DNA of 64,000 nucleotides from Pectinophora gossypiella. Its lineage: Eukaryota; Arthropoda; Insecta; Lepidoptera; Gelechiidae. The notes under the pieces were generated by a model. That model did no database searches. It saw only the letters and a list, made by a program, of their open reading frames with translations, and had not been told where the DNA came from. The translations under genes and the position numbers were made by a program. Below are positions 6,489 to 20,239 of this stretch, in pieces (the stretch's first letter is position 1; each line of letters starts with the position of its first letter). The stretch covers positions 18,195,900 to 18,259,899 of the forward strand of contig NC_065405.1 in NCBI RefSeq assembly GCF_024362695.1, written 5' to 3'.

Positions 6489-9400
6489 CTAATGCTTAAT
6501 ACTATGATGCACAGAAAAGAACTTATAAAAGACTTTTAAATATTTGTACTTACAGAAAAAGAGAATCCTTTTAAAATAGATTCAATGCGTTCAGCTGCTT
6601 GTCATTCTGAGTACCCATGTCGAAGAAGGAAATCAATCCACAACATTTTGATGGATTATTCTGACGTACAGTTTACTCAACTGCAGTCACTAATCGGGGG
6701 CTCTCCCCCGACAAACAAATTTTTCGAATAACAAACTTGTGAGAAATGTGTTAGATTTCACCAAATAATATACATACATGCACATAAATTCCCGCCTATT
6801 TTGCATCAGGAGAAGCAAAAGGTGTGGGATTACTCTGACATTCACATTCATCAATCGTTTCATACACGCGCTCCCGTTCAGGGTAGATCGTGCTGAACCT
6901 TTTTTTAGGGACGTCTCTAATTTGGTTAATGTACGTTCTTCTTCTAGGGATTCCCCTGCCAGCCCTATCAACAAGATTCACCTTATGTACCGCATTGTAA
7001 TCCTATTATTCTCATCCGCTCCACCCTAATTATTTAACCCTAGCTTATATTGTATAAAACAATGAATAAAATATAATTTTATTATATTTTTTGTGAATTC
7101 GCTTGAATAATGTTTGGCTTTGTAGCAAATAACTTACAAGCAAGTAGTAACAATAGTAAAAGCGATTTTGCCATGTGCTTCTTACACCGTCGTTACAAAA
7201 TTAATCTCCCTAGAAATATTCAACGTATATTTTGTACACATTTTAGTTTTGACTACATTATAATTATCGTTTCTCAAGTCATGACTTCTTAATAGTTTCA
7301 AACACCGGGCCTGTTTTGCAATACGCAAAGTTGCTCAAACTAGTTATCTTTCGTGTAGCGTGGAGAAGCACGTCGTAGCGCTACGTAGCAGCGAGTGCTA
7401 GGGGCGCCGAACGCGGACCGACTGCGGCCGGGGGCGGCGCGGCGGCGCGCACTGCATTTCAATTCAAGTTATTTTTTTTCCAATTTTTTTATTCAACATA
7501 GAGAAAAAAAGTAGCATTTTAAAAATAAGTAAATAGATAATACTGTAAAAGATAAAATAATGACGTAATTATTATAGTAAGACAGGCTCATTTTAATTAT
7601 TATTCAAAATCACATTTCAAAGGGTGCCCGTCGGTGGACATCTTTATTACTTTCATGAAGTCACTGTCTGTTTAATTTGAGTATTCGTATTAAAGTGGTA
7701 TTAAAATGTCGAAATGATAATATGGGACACTGACGGAAATCTTTAACAGTTTTAGTGAACATAATTAAGACAATAATTAAACAGAAACTTTGTAAAAATG
7801 ATGTTTTAATGTTAGTAATTATTTAGAAGATACGAATGCATATGATTAATTGTTTGGGAATGGATATTATGCAGCTAAATTACTAAATTGTATAACAATA
7901 TTTATGTTATGTTTTTTTTAAAGAACATTTAGGGTCCTGTGCTAAGGTTTTACGAGACCTACTGAATAAAGACATATTTGAATTTGAGTGTGTCAGAGTG
8001 TCTTTGTGTATTTCGTAGTTTAGAACTGATAGAGAGACAGCTGGCAGGCGACGCCGCGCGGCGGGGGTTTTACACAAACAATCACACCGCACTGTGTGTT
8101 GCGCTGCCGCATACATGACCTCGTGTAGATTGTGAGGTCGATGGCCGACCTCACCAACCATGCTGTCAGTGAAGAATTATCAATTGGAGAAAATGAGCTT
8201 GTTATCGTTACCTTTCACCACTGCTTAGTAAGTAATTAGATAAACAGGTAATAAACGCATAAAGATAAGAAAAACGAAAGAGAACAGATCTTTATTTGGA
8301 CTTTATCAAATTATTCGTGAAAAACGTTCGTTTTACGATGCAGAAAATAAAATCATTTTGTAATGGGTACGTCGCGGAAACTAGGAATTGAACGTAACAT
8401 TCGGAATAAGAAGGCAACGAGGGGCGGAGCGGAGTGGACACAAGTGGAGCCAATTTAGACGTCGGACTCTCATTACATTACGGTGGAGAGCTCCGGGGGT
8501 TTATTCTCGTTTCATTTATGTTTTGTGAAACATTATTTAGTTAGATCGCGGAGGCGGCGGCGCGCGCCATTAGCTGATTGCAGCGGCACCGCGTTATCCT
8601 TCACATCGCCCTTTCAATACATAATGGACGCGCGCCCTCGCCCGCTGCCACAGGCTCCTGCGGGGGCGGTGTCGCAGCAGGTTGCGCGCTGCGACACCCG
8701 CCCGCGCTCACGTGTTTCGTGTTCCTGCTCTGTTATGCTTAAATCACAAGCTGCACAGTTTCAACGGAGGCAACAATATAATCCAACTGTGTTGCTATAT
8801 CGATCTTCTCATTCGTCATTTGTCAAGATTTTCAAGCAATACGAACATGTCCATCACAGTAGACAGGACAATATAGCTAGCAATAACCTCCCCCGTCCCC
8901 CCGCGCCCCGCAGGCTATGTCGCTGACAGGTAATCCGGCGTCAATCTGTGACAGTGACGTCACGAGAAATCTTCATTATGGCCCATACATGTGTAAACAT
9001 ACATTGCACTGCCAATTGTAACTTGAATCATAAATAAATCAATAACGGAAGTAACATAATCCGCGCCTGTAGCTTTAATGGGGATATCGAAGTACGTAGA
9101 GTGAGGGAGTATCGCCAAGGCAGCTCGAAGTTCTAATATAAATTATGTCCTTCATTCTGAGAGGAGACCATCCAAGAGACTGTGAGTAGGACATTCGTAT
9201 GTTATGTGTCCCAGTTGGCTTGTACGGCCAAACAAATATAATGTCAGTTTCCTTACTCGCAGCCCATCTTGTATGTTGAAAATTAGAACTTTCCTTTAAA
9301 TACATTACTATTATGATTTTATAAGTATCTTTTTTTGTTATTTTAGGACACTAAAACTAATAGATACATTGCCCATTATAGACGAGTCAGTGAGTAAAAA

Positions 9401-9815
9401 TTGTATAAAGTTTCGAATTTTGAAGTAAGAAACCAAGAAGACAAAGTTATTGTATGAAATAGAATAGAAACTCAGACTTTAGGTGACAACCACAACGACA
9501 AACGAAACAAACAAAAATTTGAGCACAACGAGAACATTGGTGAAAAAGACATTTTCAAAAAAAGTTATGAGTAATTTGCTTGGATTTGCTTGTAAAATAT
9601 TATTATTATTAGATTGCTTTACTTGTAATACTAATGGAATATAAAATTTCTATGTAGTATTTTCCGAATGTAACCACTAACTGTCTAACTGTTTACTGAA
9701 TGAGTTACCAATAAGTTATCAGTATTTTTTACCGAGTATAGTCTCGAAATTTTATGGACATATTTTAACTTTAACAGCATGTGCTAAGCACCGCCGTGGA
9801 GTGGCTGCTGCGCCA
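6489..9815. other. No gene seen: probable long intron or intergenic DNA upstream of Ig1
   Basis: AT-rich DNA without a supported coding exon. It contains a dispersed repeat copy near 6765-7025 and a GC-rich island near 7381-7452. A frame open from the Ig1 exon back to a TAA at about 6529 reads FLCIIVLSIS but has no ATG. Confidence 0.6.
6765..7025 (+). repeat. Dispersed repeat, family A, long copy
   Basis: It shares ordered segments with 12820-13020: a poly-ATACAT start, TTCAGGGT(A/G)GATC(G/A)T, and the stretch ending AATGTACGT. Related shorter copies are near 1783-1870, 23167-23242 and 42648-42776 (plus), and 26326-26380 and 49750-49792 (reverse). This is probably a lepidopteran retroposon fragment. 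Confidence 0.65.
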
Positions 9816-9945
9816 GGGGTCGGCGTCCGAGGTTGGCTCCCGGGGTCGGCGTCCGAGGTTGGCTCCCGGGGTCGGCGCCCGGGGTTGGCTCCCGGGGTCG
9901 GCGCCCAGGGTTGGCTCCCGGGGTCGGCGCCCGGGGTTGGCTCTC
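9816..9945 (+). repeat. Minisatellite, five copies of a 26-bp GC-rich unit
   Basis: Five consecutive 26-bp units begin GGGGTCGGCG and end GGCTCCC (last copy GGCTCTC). Units 1-2 carry TCCGAGG in the middle and units 3-5 carry CCCGGGG or CCCAGGG. Because 26 is not a multiple of three and the unit has no stop codon, the array is open in several frames on both strands; these ORFs are not taken as genes. Confidence 0.92.
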
Positions 9946-11616
9946 GGGAGGAAATTGCTCAACATTCGGTTGTTTTCTTGTACTCTATATTAATAAGTTC
10001 AGGTTCATAATTATTTTAATCATTTCCTAGACAATTATAAAGGAGCTGCGACCCCATCTACACAGCAAATGTAATTAACGCAGAAACCGGTACACTTGTA
10101 ATCTTATTTAAATATGTTTCATGAATGAGAACTGACTTGCTCATTATAAAACTTGTTATAATAGCGACGCGACGCATTCAGAGATGTGAAAGAGCTGTGA
10201 GAGCTGAGCCCCGCGCCACAGTCAATAGAGAACAGTAGATGCAGGCACCTGGTTAATGTGTTGGAATGCTTAAATCTGTAGATAATTCTAACATCCCGAG
10301 ATCTTGCGGTGGGGTTTTTTTAGATTATTATATCTAGTAGGAAAGCGTTCTGCTAAACTACACTGGTAGGCTATACACGCCCTAGTACTATACCTACTGT
10401 TTTCTTTTTACTATTTTCAGACTGGTCGCTAACGACGCGGCAGTGAGCGCCCGCGCATATTGTACTTGTAGATGATACTTCACTACACAATCATGCGGCT
10501 CGCGGCCGACACCAGATAAAGTAAACGTTTTATTAAGAGTTGTATTATGTATGCGATATACAGTTGCAATATTGCCTCGTTTGTATGGAATATAGTCACA
10601 TGTTGCGGTGAATCAAGACGGACCTTCGGGTGACCGAACGTCGCGCGCGCCGTTCACGCGGCGGACTGCTTCTCTCAGCTGATGACAGTTTAGTCCAACT
10701 TCAACAAGTTTAGTCGATTTGTAATTACGAAACAATAGTTCAGATATTGTTTGCTTTTCATACACTATCTTAGCTCTAAAAAATTTAATGTGTGACTACT
10801 TTCTTTTTTTATAATCAATGTTAGTAAGCAATAATAGTAAATCTTGTCAAGAATTCCCTTTTTTTTACTTTCGAAACAAAAAATAGTTTCCATCCACGTA
10901 CCCCGACATCGACAGGCGACGGCGGGGCGCGGTGCGGGGCGCAGAGCGGGGGCGTTGCGGCAGTAATATCCGGTTGCAGGTCCTCGAGTCCATCCTTTAT
11001 CCGAGGAATCCATTGTTATTCATTCGACTCGAGCAAAAAACACATCTCAAAGATCGCGGAATCCAAATTGAAACGGAGCCGGTGCCGGCGCGGGACGCTC
11101 TAATTAAAATGGCTGCTTCTCCGCGCGGCGGCTGTACTGATCGACGAGCAATGTGTTGGGATCTCTGAAATAACTAATCGGACTTATAAAATTATTTCAG
11201 CAATACTAAGAATAATCCTTCAGGTTGGATATAGATTAGTAGGCGAAATTATAAAGATAAATAAATAATAATAAAGAACTACTTAATACTTTATTCAACA
11301 CTATTTGTGATATGCAGAAAAGACGACGGCGGCCATGGGCGCGCGACCGGTAGTGGTAGTGGAGCGGAGGATTGTTTAAATATTTCTGACGTTGTCCGAA
11401 ATATTTTTAATTACTAACAATATGAATTAATTAGTCGGAACACTCGCTCTATCCTCGAATCAGTTACCTGCTACCTTAAGTCCATAGAGCCGCACTCTTG
11501 TTGCTCGTAGATTGGAGCCTGACGGACTATTATATACCTACGTACCTCTTATCTTAGATTATCTTAGATTTAGAGTATTCACATACTTAAAACAATTTCG
11601 AAATAATACAAATGCC

Positions 11617-11690
11617 GAATAAGGTCGCCTGGAAGAGATTGCTACTTAGCAATAAGGCCGCCTATTGTACTCATTTTATTTTTCTTTTGT
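11617..11690 (+). repeat. Dispersed repeat, family E
   Basis: GGTCGCCTGGAAGAGATTGC followed by AGCAATAAGGCCGCCTATTG recurs, diverged, near 18885-18940 in the centre of the foldback element. It resembles the 3' part of common lepidopteran retroposons. Confidence 0.55.
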
Positions 11691-12819
11691 TTTGTTTTTT
11701 CCTGTTTGTTTTTTTTTGTCGGATGATAACGATTTTGAAAGGAACCATCAAGTCAACGTTATCACTTCCCTGCCTTTAATTTCATCATCATCAATTTAAC
11801 ATTCCACAGCGCTCCATTAGTGTTATAATTTTCTCTTTGTTTGGAGCGCGCGATGTAATGGACCCCCACGCCGCTCCCCGCCCCCCGCACTCCCCGCACT
11901 CCCCGCACAGCAGCCGCAACGCGGCTCGTGTGACTGTATAATGGAATATAAAACCGTCGTAAATCTGAGGCCATTGTTAAATAAGTTGGCACTACCACTC
12001 TGGCGTAGCACTTTGCTACGGAAACGTTACGCTGCGGGTCGAGCGAAGCGATAACGCGCACCAAGCTTTGTGCAGCCGGCGGCGCGGGATTCATTAAACT
12101 AATATGTAGCGTTCGCTCGATTGCGGTAATTAATATAGCTATTTTGTTATGATCCAATCGCCAAGAGTAATGTTCACATGCAGAGTATGGATGTCCCCGT
12201 CACCGCGCGAGCGAGAGAGAGAGCATAATAAATGAGCTCATCCATCAACGAGCGAGCCGCGACAAAGGGATTACTTCCAAACTATCTCAATTTCATACAA
12301 GGCGATACGAACTTCACTAAATTACGGCTGATAGCTTGACTATAAACGTATAAGTTACATTATGGCACAATTAATTTACTAATGACTCTGAATTGCTAAC
12401 ATTTGGTACATATTATTCTCATTATTAGTAGAGGAGGTAGAACGCATAACGTTACTTATACCGTAATGGGATGAGCAGAGCCACAATAATAGCCGGAAGA
12501 AAACTTACAGCCACTGTTCCTGAAATCCTAAGCTTGAGGAATCGTAAGGTGGCACAAATAAAGAAAAAAATATTACATAAGAAAATACTAACATTATCTG
12601 TGGCCTACTTCGGAAACGAAGGTGTTACAATAACGTATGAGCAGTGGGGTGTAGCGCGCTCACGGCGCAGCGGTGTAGCGGGGCGAGCAGAGAAGTTATT
12701 GCTGGCGCAGCCGTGTCGACTGCGCTGTGCCGCATACTGATGCCGTCCGACTGCCACGCTGACCAAAACAGCTCCCCAAAATGTGTACTTAAATAATTTA
12801 ACTGAAGCTTCTTGTTGCA

Positions 12820-13020
12820 TACTCATACATACATACACTCACGCCCTTTTCCCACCAGGGTAAGGAGACACTATGGAATTCCATTTCCTTCGATCCTGAC
12901 ACTGTTACATACACGTCGGTTCAGGGTGGATCATACTGAACCGTTTCTAAGGACATCTCCAATTTGGTCAATGTACGTCCTTCTAGGTCTTCCTCGCACA
13001 AAACAAGGTAAATATAATAA
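12820..13020 (+). repeat. Dispersed repeat, family A
   Basis: It contains CCCACCAGGGTAAGGAGACA, GGAATTCCATTTCCTTCGAT, then GGTTCAGGGTGGATCATACT and GGTCAATGTACGTCC, in the same order as the copy at 6765-7025. Confidence 0.65.
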
Positions 13021-16000
13021 CTTTTACGTTATGTGATTTCTTAGCTGTGCGGAGATGTAAGTAAATACTAACGTATATAAACTCGCGCCTGCAAGCCGTA
13101 CTGAGGTAGGCAGATCTAACATAATATGTCGGGTAAGCAGCTGTCCTTCTACCAAGAAGCTCATTTACATAAGCGTTTACAATAAACCAATAAAGCTGTC
13201 CGTTATGCCTCTTCCCTGATGTTTATTGACTTTGTATGTTGTTCTTTGTTTTCAATAAAGAATATTTCTACTGTATTGAGATCGACGGATAAATAAAATC
13301 GCAACGAAATTGATTTAAAATATAATAATATCGTATCTCTCGTAACTAGAAGGTAACTGAGCACAATAAATAGAAAGCAGCAAAATAAAATACAATGTCT
13401 CGTCTTTAATGTGCTGAAGCGGTCCTGGAGAACGCCGTGGAGCGTGGAATAGCTTCCCGCCCTCCCTCCGCCGCGCCTCCTCCACCCCCCCGCCCCGGCG
13501 GGTGCACTAACTCCACTACTCCGGTGAAATCAATTAACTCACATGTCGGCTTCAAGCCTACCCTCGCAAAAATATCTTTGTTAAGAGCCCGGCTTAGTTA
13601 ACTCAATAGCTTCAACGTATATTGAAATAAGATATTTTCCACCAAATGAAAACAATAAGAAGCAATTTTTCAAATATCTCTTATTTGATAATAATAATTG
13701 TGATGAAAACGCGGCTATTTTCTTCAAGCAATGAGAATGTTCCTCTGTTCATTAAAAAAGAAAGTATCTGTAAAGCTAGTAGTATTGTTCACAAAGCAGG
13801 CTAGGCGAATTAATCAGTACTAGCGGGATAGTGTCTCAGCAGTGTGCAGACTGCGACACAGCAGATGTAGTTTTTCTCCCGGGAATGTTCCCCAAGCAAC
13901 GGATGTACCGGCGCTGACACAATGCTCGCGCCGGCAGATTGCTCCAGATTGCTCCAGACTGGCGCAGATTGCCGCGGGTTGCTCGACGCTGCCGCTCACG
14001 ACGACTTATTGTCGTTGTGGCTATTGTCACCACCACCGTCTTAAAATACAAGCTCCAAGTATTTCTCCGAGAAAAATACAGTCAGTGATCTGTGACGAGC
14101 CTAAACTATTTGGAGCATGTAACGTTCTTGGCGCGGCTCTCAGTGCACCAGACCTTCCCTTGTCAATCGTTACTTTTTATTTTAGGAATACTTTCAACAA
14201 AATGCTTTTACTCTTTAAAGCATGTGCTCGAGAACAAAGCTGGCTGGAGCGGAGGGCCGTGACAATAACATTAGTCGGAGCACCCCGAGCGCGCAAGCCA
14301 TCTCGCGCGGAATCCAGGCACCACTCGCGGCGACCACACACGCTGTAACACACAGAATAAGTGATTCAACTTGCATTAAATGTAATAAAATGTTCTTTCT
14401 CATGACAATTTTTTCAGTAAACAATGTCCTTATTTAGATGTGGGTCTCATGTCCTGCCTCCACACCGCCACGACACGTAGCCCGGGCCCCTTGTTCGCTT
14501 CTGCAACGAAGTTGTCAGCTCTATACGACAAGAGATGACAACTCATAAAAAGAGACAGAACCAAAAGCCACTGGAGACAACTTGCACACGACTAAGTACC
14601 AAGTGGAGTCCGTCCGAGTAAGATGGATATGTTCACTTCTGACGTATGATGAAAGTTATTAAAAGTTGGGGATCAAATCCCGGGTAAAGAGATTAAAGTT
14701 GAAAGTGGACAATTTATCGTGGGAAACTTGCGAGTGGAGACAATGGCGGGGATGCGGGGCGAGGGGTCGCCGGGGGAGGGTCATTGTAGTACCTGGCACA
14801 CACGGGCGCGCGTGCGACCATCAAACATGGCACGTCAGTAATCATCATCAGCCTTACGACGCCCAGCAGTGGGCCTTTATTTATTCATTTATTAAATGTC
14901 AAGGACTATAACCTGAAATAAGTTCACAACTAAACTGGATTTGTATTTTTGTGCCATGATCAAATTCAGTACCTAGTTACATACTTTAATTTTTAGTAAG
15001 GCCACGAAACTATTTGTTGAGCAGTGCCAAAGCGATAAATAATAGGTTTCCTAAATAGAAATAGTATATTAGAAGAAGAGAGACAGAATCTTGATTTAAA
15101 ATGAATGTCTAAGTTCATCGAAAATTAAACCACTTCGATATTTGATCAAAGAACATTCCACTATTTGCATCGCGCCACAAACAAACAAATCGCTTTCTTT
15201 CCAAGCTTCCGATTCAACGGGGGCAACCTTTGATTAAAGCTTTTGTTGCCTTTGAAGTTGCTCTCATTAGTTGTTTGACGAGGAGACAGAGTCATCCGGT
15301 GTGATCAGACCGGAATGAGCTCCGGCCGTGATCCGGTCCGGTTCGGCGGGAAATTGAGTTAGCAGGCGCACGGCTGCCGGCGACGGGCGCGGCTAATCGC
15401 CTGCATTGTGACGTCACGTTTGAATGGAAACCTTTCATGAAAATTGCTGGTATCTTTCGCGGACACAGGATGTGGGAGCACGCGACACGGAGCAGCAAGT
15501 GAGGATGTAAGTAGAGGTGGGATTGATCCCCATCCGAAACAATTATTTGTGTGTGTGTGTGATGATGATTTGGGCTTAGTGTGTCTTCAAGAAATTATTT
15601 TCAAGATATATATTATTTTATTTGGTTTGATTCTCGTGTTAACAATTAATAAGGGTTGAAGCATTGATATAAATATAATGCTGAACTGATATTGAAAGAT
15701 ATATGAATTAAACGGAGCGGAAATAACAAGATGTAGGTAATCAAAACAATAAGCTGGTATGATCGCAAGCTATGTTGTTGTTGTAATGTATGGCAAACAC
15801 GGCGAGTCAACACACGGGGGCGGGCAGATACTAATACAGTCGCTCGTTACTTCCGCCGGAAGCGAGCGCACCGGATATTGATGCACGCTCTACTTGATAT
15901 ACTTGCTTTTATAGTTTTGCTATTATTAATATAATAATAGCTGCTCTTAAACAATATACTTACAATTCAATCTCTGAGGGAAAAAATATAATAAAACAAA

Positions 16001-17294
16001 AAGTACACACTTCCTGCTTTGCTGAACTAATAAGTTGCAAAGAAAAAACCGAATATATAATATGTACATCGGAAATATCATCTTGGAAATGGCGGGTATG
16101 CCTATGGATCATCTGCTTTATTTGATAAACCGTCTATTAAGGTGATCTCCTGTGCAACGTGCGGTTTAACATTTCATCGGTTGCAGATTGTCTTCTTTTG
16201 ATAAGTCTCCGTGACTTTATAATAATGTACTTACGTAATAATTTAGGATTCGTTACACTTGACATTGGGCCATAGAGTTAGCACAGAGCGAGTCCACAAA
16301 CACAATGTAGATGGCACGCAAACCAGAAAGTACAAAGAAAGCTATCGCTGGAATGGATAAATCCGGCGAGTTATGAGTACGCAGATAAGGAGCCTTTGTG
16401 TCCATGGCGGGGGTGGGGTTAGGGCAGCAGGGGGAAGGGGGGAGTGTGGTCCACGGTTGATGTAGGTGTCCCAAAAAATATACAGAATCTAAAAACTGTA
16501 AAACCTTAGATGCACTGTGTTTGATTTTAGATAAATCAGCATAATATTTAGTTTTATGTTTCTGGAACACTAAAATATAATGTCAAAAGCAGTGCGATAT
16601 TGAAATTGCCAAGCAAGTATGGAAAAAAAAATCACCTAGTGCAAGGCTTTACGTAGAAAAAGTTTTTAATATCTTACTTAAGTGAGAGAAAACAAAATCA
16701 ATTTACTGAACCCTGTAGCACACATATTGTGAGCGGGCAGCAGCGGCCTCGCGGAGCCTACACCACCTTCCACAACCCCAAACCCCTCCCCCAACAGTAG
16801 GCTCCGTAGTTATCGTAACTTTACAATATTATTGTTGTTTAATTAAATAGTCACTGCAAGCTGTTTACTTCACGTACAGCTTCGAGTTCCCATACCGCGT
16901 GTTACTGTGCCTACGTATTAACACCATGGTGTTTGTGAGATAGAGCTCTACTAAGTGGGCAACCAACCGCGCACCCCAGACGATTTTTTTTTGACGGGAC
17001 TTATTGTACATTTGCCGCAGATGGCATTAACTACTTGGCCGGACAAAACACCCCAGACGAGGTACCCTTTATATCTAAGAAAACAGGGCCCTTTGTCAAA
17101 GTGTGGGTGGGGCAGTTTTAAAGATTAAAGTGTTATCTATTTATTTAGCGACCTACAAATATCATTTACCTGTTAATAACATCAGTGACTTCGGCCAGCG
17201 TCTTTTGCCCAGCTGTGCAACATTTGCAACATTATCCTGCCGCTCTGTCAAGTGGAGTGATAACTGCAGTACCGACACGACGGTCACAGTTTTG

Positions 17295-17400
17295 GGGGTA
17301 CGGGAGTGTTCCCGCCAAGACGAGCAAAGCGAAGTGCAAAGGTAAGGCCACTACTTACCATTTCTCGATACATTTCGACGGTTTTTGAACACTTATAACT
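17295..17400 (+). repeat. Dispersed repeat, family C
   Basis: GGGAGTGTTCCCGCCAAGAC, GAGCAAAGCGAAGTGCAAAG, then TTATAACTCTG matches 35608-35735 in the same order. Confidence 0.65.
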
Positions 17401-17671
17401 CTGCTGTGAATTATACCAGATAAACAAAATTCTCATGATATATTGTCGGCAGTAGACTTATTAAAAGTTTCAAATGCATAGCTATCATACTTTCGAATTT
17501 ATTGATATAAAAAAAATGGGGACTGACTCATTGACACACTTACTAACGATCATCATAATTAAAAGGTACTTTCAGATATCTTAGAAGGCTGACATTTGGA
17601 ATGTAAGCTAGTTGTAGTACACAAACAACAAGAAAATTCAAAAATGACAATGGGCACTTTTGTATGAAACT

Positions 17672-20239
17672 TGGTCCAAGAACCTCCACTGATGAGACTT
17701 ATATGTAATGAAAGCTTATGCTTTCCCTATGATTCTGGCAAAGTCCTATCAGATTCTGTCCCGGGGTTCTTTTTTTACGGCCATGTTTGTCCTGGCTAAA
17801 AATGTGATAAAATACAGTGGGAGCTAAAATCGACTCAAGATTTGTTGCTGGATAACTAAGTCTACATAAATAATTATGTATCATATTGTATATCATTTTA
17901 AAGAAGATCTTTTCCAGAATCCGAAACATAAAAAAAAAAAACAAAAAAAAATCTTTTTGTAAGCGAATTATAGTCAATTTATATCTGCAGCGCCATTGTT
18001 TCTCGGTAGCTAAGTTCAAGTTTCATGTCTTTTACCCCTTCCAAAAGTATCTTACCGATTTTTTTTATATTGCTTCCGGAATTTGATCTGAGTGATAATA
18101 ACAAGAAAAATAAATAAACACCTCTCCGATAGAGACCGGCTAAGCTATTGCCTATTGCAAGAAATCGTCATCATTAGCAAGTCATTACGGTATTGCATAT
18201 TATAAGCTTATCAGCAACTTGGAACTTGGTCCAAGAACCTCCACTGGTGAGACTTGCATGTAATGATAGCTTATACTTGTCCTATGATTCTGGCAAAGTT
18301 CTATCAAACTCTGTCCTAGGGTTTTTTTACGGCCATGTTTGTCCTGAGTGTACAGTAGTGGACTGCAAAATCACCTCAGGATTTGTTGTCGAAAAACTAT
18401 TTAACTAAGTCTATATACATAATTATATATCATAATGTACTTATATCAATTTTAAAGGGGAAGGTTATCAGAATCTGAAACACAAATAAAAAAATGCATT
18501 AAGTATGTAAACGACTTTTAGCCAACTCACGTCCGTAGCATCATTTTTCTCAGCAGCTACGTACGAGTTTCGCGCCCTCCAACCTTTCCAAAGAAGCCCA
18601 ATCATTTTTTCCTTCTTCTGATATTGCATTCTTAACCTGACAAGACTAAGTGACAACAACAAGAAATAAAATAGATACCATTCCGATAGAGGCCGCGTAA
18701 GCTATGGACCTATTGTAAGATAACGTACTCAAAGGCTAGTCATTATAATCCAACAGACGTAACATGATTAGAATGCGGGAGGACGCAAATGCAGTATGTT
18801 TTCTTTCACCACAATCTTGTTTTATTAATCCAGGCTTATATCTTGTCTTATAAACAATGCCGAATGGTACAACAAACGTATCGTAAACGTAAGGTTGCCT
18901 GGTAGTAATTGCTACCTTGGCAATAAAGCCGCCTTTTGCACCAGTTATTGCCTGAACTTGTTTAATAAATGTGTTTCTTTTGTATACAATAGAGTCATTG
19001 TATTGCATCTTGATTAGAATGACTTATTTCTTGTTTCTCTCGTACTAAGCTGTATAGTTGAATAGTTGTATTGCTGTTAGTGTTGAAGAGACACATATTT
19101 CGTCTCTTTCGCATAAGGCGATGTACTACATTTCCGTCCCGCCGCATTCTAATCATGTTACGTCTGTTGGATTATAATGACTAGCCTTTGAGTACGTTAT
19201 CTTGCAATAGGTCCATAGCTTACGCGGCCTCTATCGGAATGGTATCTATTTTTTTTTTCTTTGTTGTCACTTGTCAGGTTAAGAATGCAATATCAGAAGA
19301 AGGAAAAAAATGATTGGGCTCCTTTGGAAAGGTTGGAAGGCGCGAAACTCGTACGTAGCTGCTGAGAAAAATGCTGCTACGCGCGGACGTGAGTTGGCTA
19401 AAAGTCGTTTACATAATGCATTTTTTTTATTTGTGTTTCAGATTCTGATAACCTTCCCCTTTAAAATTGATATACATTATGATATATAATTATGTATATA
19501 GACTTAGTTAAATAGTTTTTCGACAACAAATCCTGAGGTGATTTTGCAGTCCACTACTGTACACTCAGGACAAACATGGCCGTAAAAAAACCCTAGGACA
19601 GAGTTTGATAGAACTTTGCCAGAATCATAGGACAAGTATAAGCTATCATTACATGCAAGTCTCACCAGTGGAGGTTCTTGGACCAAGTTCCAAGTTGCTG
19701 ATAAGCTTATAATATGCAATACCGTAATGACTTGCTAATGATGACGATTTCTTGCAATAGGCAATAGCTTAGCCGGTCTCTATCGGAGAGGTGTTTATTT
19801 ATTTTTCTTGTTATTATCACTCAGATCAAATTCCGGAAGCAATATAAAAAAAATCGGTAAGATACTTTTGGAAGGGGTAAAACAGGGCATGAAACTTGAA
19901 CTTAGCTACCGAGAAACAATGGCGCTGCAGATATAAATTGACTATAATTCGCTTACAAAAAGATTTTTTTTGTTTTTTTTTTATGTTTCGGATTCTGGAA
20001 AAGATCCTCTTTAAAATGATATACAATATGATACATAATTATTTATGTAGACTTAGTTATCCAGCAACAAATCTTGAGCCGATTTTAGCTCCCACTGTAT
20101 TTTATCACATTTTTAGCCAGGACAAACATGGCCGTAAAAAAGAACCCCGGGACAGAATCTGATAGAACTTTGCCAGATTCATAGAGAAAGCATAAGCTTT
20201 CATTACATATAAGTCTCATCAGTGGAGGTTCTTGGACCA
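17672..20239. mobile_element. Foldback-type element, 2,568 bp, about 1.1-kb inverted arms
   Basis: The left arm (17672-18778) and right arm (19142-20239) are inverted copies, estimated by eye at about 97% identical where compared, separated by a 363-bp spacer. The ends read TGGTCCAAGAACCTCCACTG on one strand and its complement on the other. Each arm holds two diverged tandem units offset by 555 bp (starts at 17672 and 18227). A 71-codon ORF is identical in both arms (18193-18408 plus, 19504-19719 minus), showing how little the arms have diverged; I do not regard it as a gene. No transposase was seen and no clear target duplication flanks the ends, so it is probably non-autonomous. Confidence 0.85.
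18880..18950 (+). repeat. Family E fragment inside the foldback spacer
   Basis: AAGGTTGCCTGGTAGTAATT followed by GGCAATAAAGCCGCCTTTTG resembles the copy at 11617-11690. Confidence 0.5.

Larger units (their letters stand above)
9946..17671. other. No gene seen: long AT-rich stretch with repeats
   Basis: No supported exon. It contains GC-rich islands near 10910-10960 and 13440-13510, repeat fragments near 11617-11690, 12820-13020, 14848-14880 and 17295-17400, and a short (GT)n run near 15550. A 168-codon ORF at 13842-14348 is Cys/Arg/Ser-rich and shows no domain. Confidence 0.6.

Noticed and set aside
10765..11013. Minus-strand ORF with a GTACGT donor near 10900 as an upstream Dscam-like exon
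   Set aside because: No acceptor, not hydrophobic, and no similarity to Dscam N-terminal sequence.
13842..14348. 168-codon plus-strand ORF
   Set aside because: Cys/Arg/Ser-rich, no domain, short internal CAGATTGC repeats and no splice or promoter support.
18193..19719. Two identical 71-codon ORFs as a gene pair
   Set aside because: They are the same bases in the two arms of the foldback element; no domain and no start context.
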